Assembly: GCF_030813695.1 (NCBI RefSeq)
Contig: NZ_JAUSVA010000002.1
Location: 7,711,501 to 7,775,500 of the forward strand
Direction of reading: 5' to 3'
DNA from: Kitasatospora herbaricolor
Lineage (GTDB): Bacteria; Actinomycetota; Actinomycetes; Streptomycetales; Streptomycetaceae
DNA length: 64,000 nt
The notes below the pieces were generated by a model. It ran no database searches. It was not told the DNA's origin and worked only from the letters and a program-made list of their open reading frames with translations. This document shows, one piece after another, positions 32,745 through 44,195 of this stretch (the first letter of the stretch is position 1; each line of letters begins with the position of its first letter). The position numbers and the translations under genes were made by a program.

Positions 32745-32935
32745 CCGCCCCGGTACGGCGGCGCAGGCCGGAGCACCCGCGCCGCCGTCCGGGCCCGGGC
32801 CTGCCGGGTGGCCCGCGCCGCCGTCCCGGTGCGCCCCGTCCGGTCGGCCTCCGTCCGGGAGGCCCGCCTCCGGTCGACCCCCGTCCGGGCCGCTCTCGAC
32901 GGGAAGGCGGCGCCGGGCTGTGGCAGGGTCGGGCC

Positions 32936-33583
32936 ATGACGACCGTCGCGGAGATCATCCACCAGGTGCCCTACTACTCCCAGTGGGAGTCCCCCGAGCT
33001 GGTCCGGGAGATCATCGCGGGCAAGCTGAGCGCCGCCGACGACCCCCTGTGGGGCCAGTCCGGGGCGGCGACGCAGGAGGAGTACGAGTTCTGGTCCTGG
33101 CGGCTCTGCGGCATGGCCTGCCTGCGGATGGCGCTGGACCACTGGTGGGGCGTCGCGCCGCCGGCCATCACCCTTGCGGGTGAATGCCTGGCGGCCGGTG
33201 CGTACGTACGCCGGGGCGAGCGCCTGGACGGCCTGATCCACGCGCCGTTCGCCGCCTACGTCGGCGAGCGATGGGGGCTCGCGGCCGAGTCCCGCCCGGA
33301 GCTGCCGGCCGAGGACATACCGCGGCTGCTGGCGGACGGGCGCCTGGTGATGACCTCGGTGCACCCGGCCGTCCGCACCCTCGGGCCCGAACCGGCCCGC
33401 CGCGGCGGCCACCTGGTGCTGGCGGTCGGCGCGACGGAACAGGAGCTGGTGATCCACAACCCGTCCGGGTTCGCCGGCGAGTCGCAGGCCTTCGCCCGCG
33501 TCCCCTGGACGGACCTCCCGCGCTTCTACGCCGGCCGGGGCATCGTGCTCGGCCCGCACGGCGCCGCCCCGGCCGGCCTCTGA
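32936..33583 (+). CDS. C39-like cysteine peptidase family protein
   Basis: 215 residues, papain-like C39 fold. VPYYSQW at the N-terminus, the nucleophile Cys in RLCGMACLRMAL, His in RRGGHLVLAVGA and the Asn partner in IHNPSGF complete a Cys-His-Asn set. There is no signal peptide or ABC module, so it is not a bacteriocin exporter; a cytoplasmic peptidase or peptide-processing role is possible. ATG chosen because MTTVAEIIHQVPYYSQ starts the family homology. Confidence 0.72.
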   Translation: MTTVAEIIHQVPYYSQWESPELVREIIAGKLSAADDPLWGQSGAATQEEYEFWSWRLCGMACLRMALDHWWGVAPPAITLAGECLAAGAYVRRGERLDGLIHAPFAAYVGERWGLAAESRPELPAEDIPRLLADGRLVMTSVHPAVRTLGPEPARRGGHLVLAVGATEQELVIHNPSGFAGESQAFARVPWTDLPRFYAGRGIVLGPHGAAPAGL

Positions 33584-33618
33584 CCGCCGCGCGGGGCGGT
33601 CCTGGGTACGACCTGGTC

Positions 33619-33642
33619 GTCCCCCCGGCCTGCCGGGGGGAC
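33619..33642. terminator. Hairpin between converging peptidase and SalK-like genes
   Basis: Perfect 11-bp stem (33619-33629 with 33632-33642), minimal loop, in the gap between 33583 and 33701. Confidence 0.6.
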
Positions 33643-33700
33643 CGCCGTGCGGCGCGGTGCCGGGTACGACCCGGCTTGCGGCCCGCCGACGAGAACCGGA

Positions 33701-34558
33701 TCAGCCCGCGCCGGCGGGCAGCCCGATCGGGTTGATCGGCGGCAGGTCCGTGCGGCAGAGCGCCGAGATGGGCTTGAGGTCGGCGGCCAGCCGGTCCAGC
33801 TGGGCACGCGGGTACCCCTCCCAGACCCGGGCCGCGGCCAGGTCGGTGGCGGCCTCCAGCGCCTGGTGGCGGATCCGGCCGCACTCCGTGACGGTGCCCC
33901 GCGCGGTCAGCCAGCCACGTTCGACCAGCCGCTCGGCGGCCGCGTCCCACTCCTCGTCCGTCCAGCCGCGGTACGGCTGCAGCTCCTCCCGCTGGAGGTC
34001 CAGCGAACATCGGACCACCAGCGCCTCGCACCCGTCCAGACCGGCGGCGACCAGGGCCGCCACGTGCCCGTCCCCGCGGTGCTCGCGCATCACCGTGGCG
34101 GCCTGCCAGAGCCGCGCCGGCAGGCCCTCGGGCCGGGGCAGTGCCGCGTTGGCCGAGGCCAGCACCCGTCCCGCGCAGTCCAGCCTGGCCGCGGCCAGCT
34201 CCAGCTGGGTCACCACCCGCTCGATCCGGTCCGGCTTGATGTGCTCCAGCAGCCGCTCCAGCGCCGCCGCGGCGCCGGCCGTCCGGGCCTCCAGCGCGGC
34301 CTGCGGGGTCACCCTGGTCCACACGTCGGGCAGTGCCCGCTCCACCATGCTGGGGGCGAAGTTGAAGAAGGCGGCGACCACCGGCGCAGCGTCCACCGCG
34401 CCCAACGGCGCCGCCCGTCCGGCGAAGTAGCCGCGCCAGCCGCCGCGCAGCCCGGCCGCCTCGTAGGCGGCCCTCCCCTCGGGGGAGAAGTAGGTGACGG
34501 CGTGCACCGGCTCGAAGAGCCACCACAACGCGCGGGCGGGATGGACCAACTCGGCCAT
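33701..34558 (-). CDS. SalK-like (SCO6045-family) winged-helix protein
   Basis: 285 residues, all-helical look, beginning ARALWWLFEPVHAVTYFSPEGRAAYEAAGLRGGWRGYF-like, the start of an actinobacterial family that includes SalK of a salivaricin-like locus. The C-terminal half (TDEEWDAAAERLVERGWLTARGTVTE) reads as a winged-helix unit. A transcription or regulatory role is therefore plausible but unproven. No membrane segment or signal peptide. Stands alone, convergent with the peptidase gene. Confidence 0.65.
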   Translation of the reverse strand: MAELVHPARALWWLFEPVHAVTYFSPEGRAAYEAAGLRGGWRGYFAGRAAPLGAVDAAPVVAAFFNFAPSMVERALPDVWTRVTPQAALEARTAGAAAALERLLEHIKPDRIERVVTQLELAAARLDCAGRVLASANAALPRPEGLPARLWQAATVMREHRGDGHVAALVAAGLDGCEALVVRCSLDLQREELQPYRGWTDEEWDAAAERLVERGWLTARGTVTECGRIRHQALEAATDLAAARVWEGYPRAQLDRLAADLKPISALCRTDLPPINPIGLPAGAG

Positions 34559-34737
34559 CTGCAGACCTTCCTCGGAGGGACGGGGACGGGACCACGGCGG
34601 CCGTCACGATAGCGCGCACACGGTGTGACGCGGGTCACGGGGACGTATCGCTGTGTGCCACCGGCCGCCCGGCCGGGGGATGATGTGGCCGAGGTGCCCG
34701 CTCCCGGCACCCTGGTCCAGCTGTGAAGGCATCGGAA

Positions 34738-35421
34738 ATGGCGCAGATCAACCCCAGCATCCTGTCGGCCGACTTCGCGCGACTGGCCGAGGAGGCCGAG
34801 GCCGTCCGGGGCGCGGACTGGCTGCACGTCGATGTGATGGACAACCACTTCGTGCCCAACCTCACGCTGGGCGTCCCGGTGGTCGAGTCCCTCGCGCGCG
34901 CCACCGACACCCCGCTGGACCTGCACCTGATGATCGAGGACCCGGACCGCTGGGCCCCCCAGTACGTCGAGGCCGGCGCCGGTTCGGTGACCTTCCACGT
35001 CGAGGCCGCCGCCGCGCCCGTCCGCCTCGCCCGGGAGATCCGCTCCAAGGGCGCCCGCGCGTCCATGGCACTCAAGCCCGGCACCCCGATCGAGCCCTAC
35101 GAGGACCTGCTCCCCGAACTCGACATGGTGCTGATCATGACCGTCGAGCCCGGCTTCGGCGGGCAGGCCTTCCTCGACATCATGCTGCCCAAGATCCGGC
35201 GCACCCGGGAGCTCATCGCCAAGTACGACCTGGACCTCTGGCTCCAGGTCGACGGCGGCGTCGCCGCGTCCACCATCGAGCGCTGCGCCGAGGCCGGCGC
35301 GGACGTCTTCGTGGCCGGCTCGGCCGTCTACGGCGCCGAGGACCCGGCCGAGGCCGTCCGGGCGCTGCGCGCCCAGGCGGAGCGGGCGACGGCCGGGGCG
35401 TCCTGGGCCTGCCGCCACTGA
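34738..35421 (+). CDS. rpe: Ribulose-phosphate 3-epimerase
   Basis: 227 residues, TIM-barrel epimerase interconverting ribulose 5-phosphate and xylulose 5-phosphate in the pentose phosphate pathway. Signatures: INPSILSADFARL, LHVDVMDNHFVPNLTLG with the metal His and Asp, DLHLMIEDP, MTVEPGFGGQAF and VDGGV with the second catalytic Asp. The ATG is preferred over an in-frame GTG at 34723 because family members begin MAQINPSIL and an AAGG site is 8 bases before it. Confidence 0.96.
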   Translation: MAQINPSILSADFARLAEEAEAVRGADWLHVDVMDNHFVPNLTLGVPVVESLARATDTPLDLHLMIEDPDRWAPQYVEAGAGSVTFHVEAAAAPVRLAREIRSKGARASMALKPGTPIEPYEDLLPELDMVLIMTVEPGFGGQAFLDIMLPKIRRTRELIAKYDLDLWLQVDGGVAASTIERCAEAGADVFVAGSAVYGAEDPAEAVRALRAQAERATAGASWACRH

Positions 35422-35539
35422 CGTCCCGGCCCGCCGGGCCCGGTGCCGCACCTGTCGATCACCTGTGACCGCGGCGGCACCGACCCCGGACCCGCACCCT
35501 TCTAGGCTTGGTGACTCACCGTCGAAGGGGGAGAGTGCT

Positions 35540-36481
35540 GTGGGTCGCGGGGAGACGTCCGGGGGCCGTGCGGGGAGCGCGGGGGAGCGGACCGGCCGGG
35601 TGGGCCGGCGCACACTGCTGCGGGCCGCCGCCGGGGCCGGCGCCCTGGCCGTGGCGGCGGCCGGCACCGGAGCGGCGATGGCCGAGGACGTCCTGCCCGG
35701 CGGCGCACGGCTGCGCCGGGCCCTCGGCCTGACCGGCCCCGACGGCGTCCTGCCGGCGGCCACCGCCGGCCCGGTGCGCACCGAGGACCGGCGCTCGGCG
35801 GCGCGCGGCACCACGGTGCGGCTGATCACGATGACCCCGCCCGGTGACCACCGCGCGGCCGACCTGCCGGTCTGCCTCGCCCTGCACGGCCGCGGCGCCA
35901 CCGCCCGCACGATGGTCGAGACCGGGCTGCCGGAGTTCCTCTCGGCGGCGGTGGCGGCCGGCGTCCCGCCGTTCGCCGTGGTCGCCGTGGACGGCGGCAA
36001 CGCCAGTTACTGGCGCCGCACCGCGACCGGCGACGACCCGCAGCGGATGCTGCTGGACGAACTGCCCGGCTGGCTCGCCGAACAGGGGCTGCGCCCGCCC
36101 GGCGGCGCGATGGGCATCTCGATGGGCGGCTTCGGCGCCCTCAACTACGCCCGCAACCGCGGCAAGGGCTTCGGCCCGGTGGCCGCGCTCAGCCCCGCCG
36201 TGTTCCGCGGCTGGCCGGACGCCGAGGCCGTCGAGGTCTTCCGGGACGAGGCCGATTGGCGCGAGTACGAGCCGCTGCTGCACCTCGACCAGCCGCTCGG
36301 CAGCCCGCTCGGGGTCTGGTGCGGCACCGAGGACCCGTTCTGCGCGGCGGCCCGCCGGCTGGCCCCGCACGCCGCCGAGGCGCACTTCCCGCCCGGCGAG
36401 CACAGCGGGGGGTTCTGGCGGCGGGTGCTGCCGGACGTCATGCCCTTCCTCGGCCACGCCCTGGCGGGACGGCCCGCCTGA
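35540..36481 (+). CDS. Tat-exported esterase, alpha/beta-hydrolase fold
   Basis: 313 residues from a GTG with GGGGGAGAG upstream; an earlier GTG at 35465 would give 338. The N-terminus has a twin-arginine signal (VGRRTLLRAAAGAGALAVA). The mature part is a PF00756-type esterase: LALHGRGATARTM, nucleophile Ser in MGISMGGFGALNYA, acid in CGTEDPFC and His in PPGEHSGGFWRRVLP. Likely a secreted or membrane-released carboxylesterase; substrate unknown. Confidence 0.83.
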   Translation: MGRGETSGGRAGSAGERTGRVGRRTLLRAAAGAGALAVAAAGTGAAMAEDVLPGGARLRRALGLTGPDGVLPAATAGPVRTEDRRSAARGTTVRLITMTPPGDHRAADLPVCLALHGRGATARTMVETGLPEFLSAAVAAGVPPFAVVAVDGGNASYWRRTATGDDPQRMLLDELPGWLAEQGLRPPGGAMGISMGGFGALNYARNRGKGFGPVAALSPAVFRGWPDAEAVEVFRDEADWREYEPLLHLDQPLGSPLGVWCGTEDPFCAAARRLAPHAAEAHFPPGEHSGGFWRRVLPDVMPFLGHALAGRPA

Positions 36482-36512
36482 CCGCGTCCGGGGGCGGGCG
36501 GCCGGTCCCGGA

Positions 36513-36590
36513 CCGCCCCCGGTACGGTCCCGGTGTTCGCCGCCGGTCCGCCCCCGGTCCGCCCCCGGTACGGTCCCGGTGTTCGCCGCC
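36513..36590. repeat. Perfect 32-bp direct repeat
   Basis: Copies at 36513-36544 and 36559-36590, 46 bases apart start to start, in the gap between the esterase and pirin genes. Includes GGTACGGTCCCGGTGTTCGC. Could be a recent local duplication or paired protein-binding sites; nothing more is visible. Confidence 0.9.
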
Positions 36591-36681
36591 CGCTCCCGGT
36601 GCTTCGTGATCCACCCTGTCTGACGGATGATCGTTCGGAACTCCGGTGCGAGCCGGCCCCGACCCCTACGGTGGACCCGAC

Positions 36682-37641
36682 ATGAGCAATCTCGACCTGA
36701 AGCCCTCCGCGACCCGCTGCGGCGGCGAGGCCGGCACCGGGCCGGTCAAGGAACTGCTGGCCGGACGTCAGGTCCGGCTCGGCGAGAGCACCGAGGTGCG
36801 CCGGCTGCTGCCCAACCTCGGCCGGCGGATGGTCGGCGCCTGGTGCTTCGTCGACCACTACGGGCCGGACGACATCGCCGACCAGCCCGGCATGCAGGTG
36901 CCCCCGCATCCGCACATGGGCCTGCAGACCGTCAGCTGGCTGCACGAGGGCGAGGTCCTGCACCGCGACAGTCTCGGCAGCCTGCAGACCGTCCGCCCCT
37001 ACGAACTGGGCCTGATGACCTCCGGCCGGGCCGTCTCGCACTCCGAGGAGTCCCCGCGCGAGCACGCCCGGCTGCTGCACGGCGCGCAGCTCTGGGTCGC
37101 CCTGCCCGACGCCCACCGGCACACCGCCCCCGCCTTCGAGCACCACAGCGAGCTGCCGACCGTCACCGCCACCGGCCTGCGCAGCACCGTGATCATGGGC
37201 ACCCTGGACGGCGCCACCTCACCCGGAACCGCCCACACCCCCCTGGTCGGCGCCGACCTCGCCCTCACCGAGGGCGCCGAACTGCGCCTGCCCCTGGAGC
37301 GCGACTTCGAGTACGCCGTCCTGGCCATGACCGGCAGCGTCGACGTGGACGGCGTCCGGGTCGAGCCCGGTTCGATCCTCTACCTCGGCTGCGGCCGCAC
37401 CGAACTCCCCCTGCTGGCACGGACGGACGGCGCCGTCCTGCTCCTCGGCGGCGAGCCCTTCGAGGAGGAGATCGTGATGTGGTGGAACTTCATCGGCCGG
37501 TCCGGTGAGGAGATCGCCCAGGCCCGCGAGGACTGGATGTCCGGCCCCCGCTTCGGCGAGGTGCACGGCTACGACGGGGCCCGGCTGGCCGCTCCCCACC
37601 TGCCGACCGGGTCCCTGAAGCCACGGGGCCGGGCGCGCTGA
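36682..37641 (+). CDS. Pirin-family protein
   Basis: 319 residues, double cupin. The N-terminal cupin metal motif is visible: PPHPHMGLQTVSW, then the later His in SHSEESP near the end of the first barrel, and the family block ELGLMTSGRAVSHSEE. A C-terminal pirin domain follows (LPLERDFEYAVLAMTGSV). Bacterial pirins act as metal-dependent quercetinases or regulators of central metabolism; which applies here is not visible. The ATG at 36682 starts the family homology; an earlier in-frame start at 36646 is less likely. Confidence 0.9.
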   Translation: MSNLDLKPSATRCGGEAGTGPVKELLAGRQVRLGESTEVRRLLPNLGRRMVGAWCFVDHYGPDDIADQPGMQVPPHPHMGLQTVSWLHEGEVLHRDSLGSLQTVRPYELGLMTSGRAVSHSEESPREHARLLHGAQLWVALPDAHRHTAPAFEHHSELPTVTATGLRSTVIMGTLDGATSPGTAHTPLVGADLALTEGAELRLPLERDFEYAVLAMTGSVDVDGVRVEPGSILYLGCGRTELPLLARTDGAVLLLGGEPFEEEIVMWWNFIGRSGEEIAQAREDWMSGPRFGEVHGYDGARLAAPHLPTGSLKPRGRAR

Positions 37642-37890
37642 GCCGGGGCTGCACTCAGGGTCGGTGACGGCGGCGAGGGGGAACGCGATCGTGGTGGCTT
37701 CCAGGAAGCCGTTCCAGCGAATGGCCCTCCCGGCGCGGCCGCCCGATTTCGGCCGGCGCCGGATCCCGGGGCCTTGCCCGGCGAGCTGGAGCCCGGCGGG
37801 CTGCCGGTCCGCGCGTTCCCGGCGGCGTGCGGCGGGTCGCGGACGGCAGTCCGGAAGCCGGCGCCCTGCTGATCGTCGCCGTCGGACCTC

Positions 37891-38343
37891 TCACGCCGGG
37901 CCGATGACCTTCTTCCGCAGGTGTCCGTAGACCACCGAGGTCCGGACGTCCGCGAGTTCCGGTCGCTCCGTCAGCTTGTCCAGCACCACCGCGTGCAGAT
38001 GATCGGTGTCGCGGACCGCCACATGGAGGAGGAAGTCGTCGGTACCCGTCAGGACGAAGACCGAGATCACCTCCGGCATCCGTGCCACGAAGCTCTGGAA
38101 CTGCTCGATCACGGTCCGGGTGGGCGGACGGACCCGCACCGCGATCATCGCCTGCAGGCCGCGGCCGAGCGCCGCAAGGTCGGCCTCCGCGTGGAAGCCG
38201 GTCAGCACGCCGCGTTCGCGCAGCGAGCGGACCCGCTCCAGGCAGGTGGAGGGGGCGATGCCCAGCTCCTGCGCCAGGTCGCGGTTGGTACGCCGACCGT
38301 TCTCCTGGAGAAGCCGGACCAGCGCCGAATCAAGTTCATCCAC
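37891..38343 (-). CDS. Lrp/AsnC-family transcriptional regulator
   Basis: 150 residues. N-terminal helix-turn-helix (NRDLAQELGIAPSTCLERVRSLRERGVL, about 19-46) and C-terminal RAM ligand-binding domain (VISVFVLTGTDDFLLHVAVRD, HLHAVV). Begins DELDSALVRLLQENGR, typical of Lrp. It is divergent from a DMT-family exporter gene, an arrangement in which Lrp proteins usually activate an amino acid exporter in response to that amino acid. Confidence 0.92.
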   Translation of the reverse strand: MDELDSALVRLLQENGRRTNRDLAQELGIAPSTCLERVRSLRERGVLTGFHAEADLAALGRGLQAMIAVRVRPPTRTVIEQFQSFVARMPEVISVFVLTGTDDFLLHVAVRDTDHLHAVVLDKLTERPELADVRTSVVYGHLRKKVIGPA

Positions 38344-38473
38344 GTTCCCTCAGATCTGGCCGGAGCCGAATTTAGTTCGTCCTGCTTGGTTGAATTCCGC
38401 AGGGGTTGTTAGCCTTTCGCGTGACCTTCCGCTCATTGTTCGACGGATGGTCAAGTCGAGAGGGGCAGCCGCG

Positions 38474-39415
38474 GTGCAGTACGAGGGTAAGCCCAGGGCC
38501 TGGGCGATCTGTTCGGTCGTGGCGGCCGCGCTGTTCTGGAGCAGTTCCTACGCGGTGACCAAGCGGGTGCTCGACGATGTCGGGCCGCTGTCCATCGGGG
38601 CCGTCCGGTTCACCTTCGCGGCAGGCCTGCTGACCGTGATGATGCGGCTGCGCCGCACGCCCTCGGCCCGGCCGGACGCCCGCCGGCGGCGGATGCTGTA
38701 CCTGAGCGGCCTGCTCGGCATCACGGGCTACTTCGTACTGGAGAACGTCGGGGTCGAGCTCTCCACGGCCTCGGACGCGTCGCTGATCGTGGCGACCTAC
38801 CCGCTGATGACCATGCTCCTGGAGTTGGTGGTGTTCCGGAGCCGGATGCAACGGCTGCGGGTGGCCGGCGTGCTGCTGGCCACCCTGGGTGCCTTCCTGG
38901 TGGTCCGCAACGGGGCTGACGTCGGGGGGAGTTCACGGTGGTTCGGTGATGTGCTGCTGCTGCTCGGCGGTCTGGTCTGGGCCGGCTACAACGTGATCGT
39001 GAAGCGGTCCGCCGGGGACCTGGACGCGGTGGGCGTCACCTACTACCAGACCCTCGCCGGCGCGGCCGGCTTCCTGCTCGCCTCGCTGCTGGAGGCCGGT
39101 GAGTGGCGGGTGCCCGACGCCACCGTCTCCTCGCTGCTGGCCTATCTGGCCGTCGCCTGTTCGGTCGGCGGCTTCCTGCTCTACAACTACGGGCTGCGGC
39201 GCATGGCGTCGAGCGTCGCGGTGAACATCCTCAACCTGGTGCCGGCCTTCGGAGTGCTCGGTGCCGTACTGATCAACGGCGAGTCCATCCGGTTCGCCCA
39301 GATCGCCGGGGGTGCCGTCATCGTCGCCGGCGTGGCGCTGGGCATGGTCGAGCGGTCCCCGGCCGTGGACCCGGTCACCGTCCGCGAGAGGGCCGTGGCT
39401 GTCGAGCGAGCCTGA
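38474..39415 (+). CDS. EamA/DMT-family transporter
   Basis: 313 residues, ten membrane helices in two EamA repeats (FWSSSYAVTKRVLDDVGPL in the first, WAGYNVIVKRSAGDLDAV in the second). The GTG at 38474 has GAGAGGGG nine bases upstream and was preferred to an ATG at 38447 with no site. Probably exports an amino acid or metabolite under control of the divergent Lrp regulator. Confidence 0.88.
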   Translation: MQYEGKPRAWAICSVVAAALFWSSSYAVTKRVLDDVGPLSIGAVRFTFAAGLLTVMMRLRRTPSARPDARRRRMLYLSGLLGITGYFVLENVGVELSTASDASLIVATYPLMTMLLELVVFRSRMQRLRVAGVLLATLGAFLVVRNGADVGGSSRWFGDVLLLLGGLVWAGYNVIVKRSAGDLDAVGVTYYQTLAGAAGFLLASLLEAGEWRVPDATVSSLLAYLAVACSVGGFLLYNYGLRRMASSVAVNILNLVPAFGVLGAVLINGESIRFAQIAGGAVIVAGVALGMVERSPAVDPVTVRERAVAVERA

Positions 39416-39580
39416 GCCCCGCGCCTCGGTTCCGCGCTCAGGTCCACTCCTCCCGTCCGCAACCGGGCGCCCGGCCGTGGGCCCCAACTCCCGTCCTGCG
39501 CTTCTCATTGACAGCCGTAGGTCCCCCCGACACCATGGACGGCGCCGCCCCTGCCCGAAGGCGTCGCATCCCACCTAGGC
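39416..39580 (+). promoter_or_regulatory. Promoter region of the cellulase
   Basis: Non-coding gap between exporter and cellulase. TTGACA at 39508-39513 with a 17-base spacer to CACCAT (39531-39536) is a plausible promoter, placing the CebR operator about 40 bases downstream of the start as a roadblock. Confidence 0.45.
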
Positions 39581-39596
39581 GTGGGAGCGCTCCCAC
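39581..39596. promoter_or_regulatory. CebR operator (TGGGAGCGCTCCCA)
   Basis: Perfect 16-bp palindrome GTGGGAGCGCTCCCAC containing the 14-bp sequence that CebR binds before cellulose- and cellobiose-utilisation genes of Streptomyces. It sits 259 bases before the cellulase start. CebR is released by cello-oligosaccharides, so the gene should be cellobiose-induced. Confidence 0.93.
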
Positions 39597-39854
39597 GATG
39601 GGGTGGAGAAGCATCCCGTGGCGTCACCACCGCCGCGGGCCGCCCGACCTCGCACGTCACCGGTCCGTACGCCCCCACCCCCGTGCGGACCGGTGACGCG
39701 CCGCCAGCCCCTGCCCAGCCTGCGACCACTGCGCAGGCCGCCCCGCCCTGGCCGGTCCCGCCCGGCTCCCGACCGCCGTCCGTCACCCCGCCGCCCGCGC
39801 CGCGAGGTACCCCCGCCCTCCGTCGCACCCACCCCGCCGTCCCGGAAGGACGCC

Positions 39855-42323
<2,469 letters not shown>

Positions 42324-42415
42324 TCCGCACCACCCGCGCCCACGATCCGGTCTGCTCGAAGGGGTGGACCGGACCCGCGGGGACGTTCCGTCGCCACTGC
42401 GCCCGGGTCACGGCC

Positions 42416-42480
42416 GCCCACGTCGACCCGCAACCCTGCCCGGCCGAGAGGCAGGACGGGGGCTGCGGGTCGACGTGGGC
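42416..42480. terminator. Large hairpin between cellulase and CopD genes
   Basis: Perfect 17-bp outer stem (42416-42432 with 42464-42480) plus an inner CCTGCC/GGCAGG pairing (42435-42440, 42450-42455). Serves the converging cellulase and CopD genes. Confidence 0.7.
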
Positions 42481-42561
42481 GTCGACGTGGGCGGGCGCCA
42501 ACCGCCCTGCTGCCGAGCTGGATTCGCCGGGCGCCCGCCGGTCAGGCGGGCTCCGCCCGGG

Positions 42562-43887
42562 TCAGCCCGGAAGCGACGCCGAGGCCGTGGCCACCGGGGT
42601 GGTGGCTTCCGAGGCGGTGGCCTCCGAGGTCGCGACCTCCGCAGCCGTCGTGTCCGGAGTCGTCGCACTCGGGGTCGCGGTGGCCGCGGCCGAGCGGCGG
42701 CGGGCCAGGCGGCCGGAGAGCTGGTAGCCGCCGCCCATGAGGGCGATCACGGCGACGGTCTCCAGAGTGCCCCAGACCCAGGTGGAGGTGCTGACCTGCT
42801 TCGCCGGGAGCTTCGGGAGCTTCTTGGCGGGGATCGGGGTGGCGGACTGCTCGGACACCTGGGCCTGGTAGGCCTGGTTGCGGGCCGAGCCGTGCAGGAA
42901 GGGAGCCACCAGGAGCAGCGCCAGGGCGAGCACCACCTCGACGGCGACCACCGTCGGGAACCTGCGGAGCAGCACGGTGACCAGGGGACGCTGGTCGCCC
43001 TCGTCGCGCAGGGCTTCGAGTCGCGGGTGCAGCCAGAACTGGTTGAAGGTGCCGAGGAGCAGCAGGCCGCCGAAGATGAGGATCTTCACACCGAGCACCC
43101 GGCCGTACATGGTGGTGACCAGCTGGCTGAGGCCGTCCACGTGCGCCCAGTACAGGAACAGGCCGGAGAGGGTGATGGCGGCGACGCAGGCCGTCGCGGC
43201 GACGGAGAAGCGACGGACGGCCACGGACCAGAAGGCGCGTCGTCCGGCGGTGGGGACGGCGCCGGGGACGGCGAGCAGCAGCAGGCCGGCGAGGCCGCCG
43301 AACCAGACGCCGCCGCCGAGCAGGTGCAGCATCCAGACCAGGGTGTCGAAGCTGCCGCGGCCCCGGTCGGCGGGCGCCTTGGTGGGGAACTTGGTGGCGC
43401 CGAGGGAGACGGAGGCGGCGGCCAGCCCGGCGCCGAGCAGCCAGGTGCGGGCCCGGCCGGCGGCCACCGAGCGGACCGTCAGCGGGGCGACCAGGGCGGC
43501 GGCGACCAGGGCGAGGGTGACCTCCAGCCCGGACAGCCGGCCGGCGTTGGTGCCGTCGTAGAGGGAGTCCCAGGCGGCCGACCAGTCGTAGCCGTGGTTC
43601 TTGGAGGCGCTGTGCGCGAGTTCGGCGAGCACGGCCGGGGCGGCGAGGACACCGGCGACGACCGAGGCCCAGGCGATCCGGGTGGTGACGGCGGGGAGCG
43701 CGGCCGGCGCCGTGCGGGCCGCGGCGGGGCCGGTGGACAGTACGGCGAGGGCGATCAGGCCCACCAGGCCCATCAGGGTGACCCAGGTGGTCCAGGACAC
43801 GAGGCCGTCGACGAACGGACCGAGGGGGGTGGAGGGTGCGGCCGCCGCCAAGGACGTCAGGGCAGGGGGTATCACAGGCGAGGGCAC
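42562..43887 (-). CDS. CopD-family membrane protein (copper resistance D domain)
   Basis: 441 residues, about eight or nine membrane helices, GTG start. The CopD domain lies in the middle (LVWMLHLLGGGVWFGGLAGL and FSVAATACVAAITLSGLFLYWAHV), containing the conserved His and Trp residues of that family. The last about 40 residues are an Ala/Thr/Ser repeat tail. CopD-type proteins take up copper across the membrane, often with CopC; no copC gene is adjacent. An iron box 35 bases upstream implies control by a DmdR/IdeR-type iron repressor. Confidence 0.85.
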   Translation of the reverse strand: MPSPVIPPALTSLAAAAPSTPLGPFVDGLVSWTTWVTLMGLVGLIALAVLSTGPAAARTAPAALPAVTTRIAWASVVAGVLAAPAVLAELAHSASKNHGYDWSAAWDSLYDGTNAGRLSGLEVTLALVAAALVAPLTVRSVAAGRARTWLLGAGLAAASVSLGATKFPTKAPADRGRGSFDTLVWMLHLLGGGVWFGGLAGLLLLAVPGAVPTAGRRAFWSVAVRRFSVAATACVAAITLSGLFLYWAHVDGLSQLVTTMYGRVLGVKILIFGGLLLLGTFNQFWLHPRLEALRDEGDQRPLVTVLLRRFPTVVAVEVVLALALLLVAPFLHGSARNQAYQAQVSEQSATPIPAKKLPKLPAKQVSTSTWVWGTLETVAVIALMGGGYQLSGRLARRRSAAATATPSATTPDTTAAEVATSEATASEATTPVATASASLPG

Positions 43888-43921
43888 GGGGGGCCTTCCA
43901 TCAGCAGGGGGAAACAGGGAC

Positions 43922-43940
43922 TTAGGGTAGCCACACCTAA
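43922..43940. promoter_or_regulatory. Iron box (DmdR/IdeR operator) before copD
   Basis: TTAGGGTAGCCACACCTAA matches the consensus TTAGGTTAGGCTAACCTAA at 15 of 19 positions, with intact outer TTAGG/CCTAA arms. Located 35 bases upstream of the CopD GTG on the minus strand. Confidence 0.72.
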
Positions 43941-44195
43941 GTCAGCTCGCAACACTCTGTGGAAGGACGGTATCGGGGTCCTCGCAGCCGCGGCGGGCCG
44001 GCTCGGCCGGGCCGAGGGGATCACCCGCATTGGGGTTGGCGGCTCGTTCGTGTACGCGTGCCGTGCGGTCCGCGCGGACCGTCCCCGCCCCGCCGGACCC
44101 GCTGGTCACGGCCTGTCAGCGGCCCACGGTCGTCGGCGCGGTGGATCCCGGCGAGGCGCTGCTGCGCCCGGCCGCTCCCGGGCAGACTGGCGGCC

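Noticed and set aside
37642..37890. Possible small gene between pirin and Lrp genes
   Set aside because: Short frames there are Arg/Pro-rich with no start context; I see nothing in this gap.
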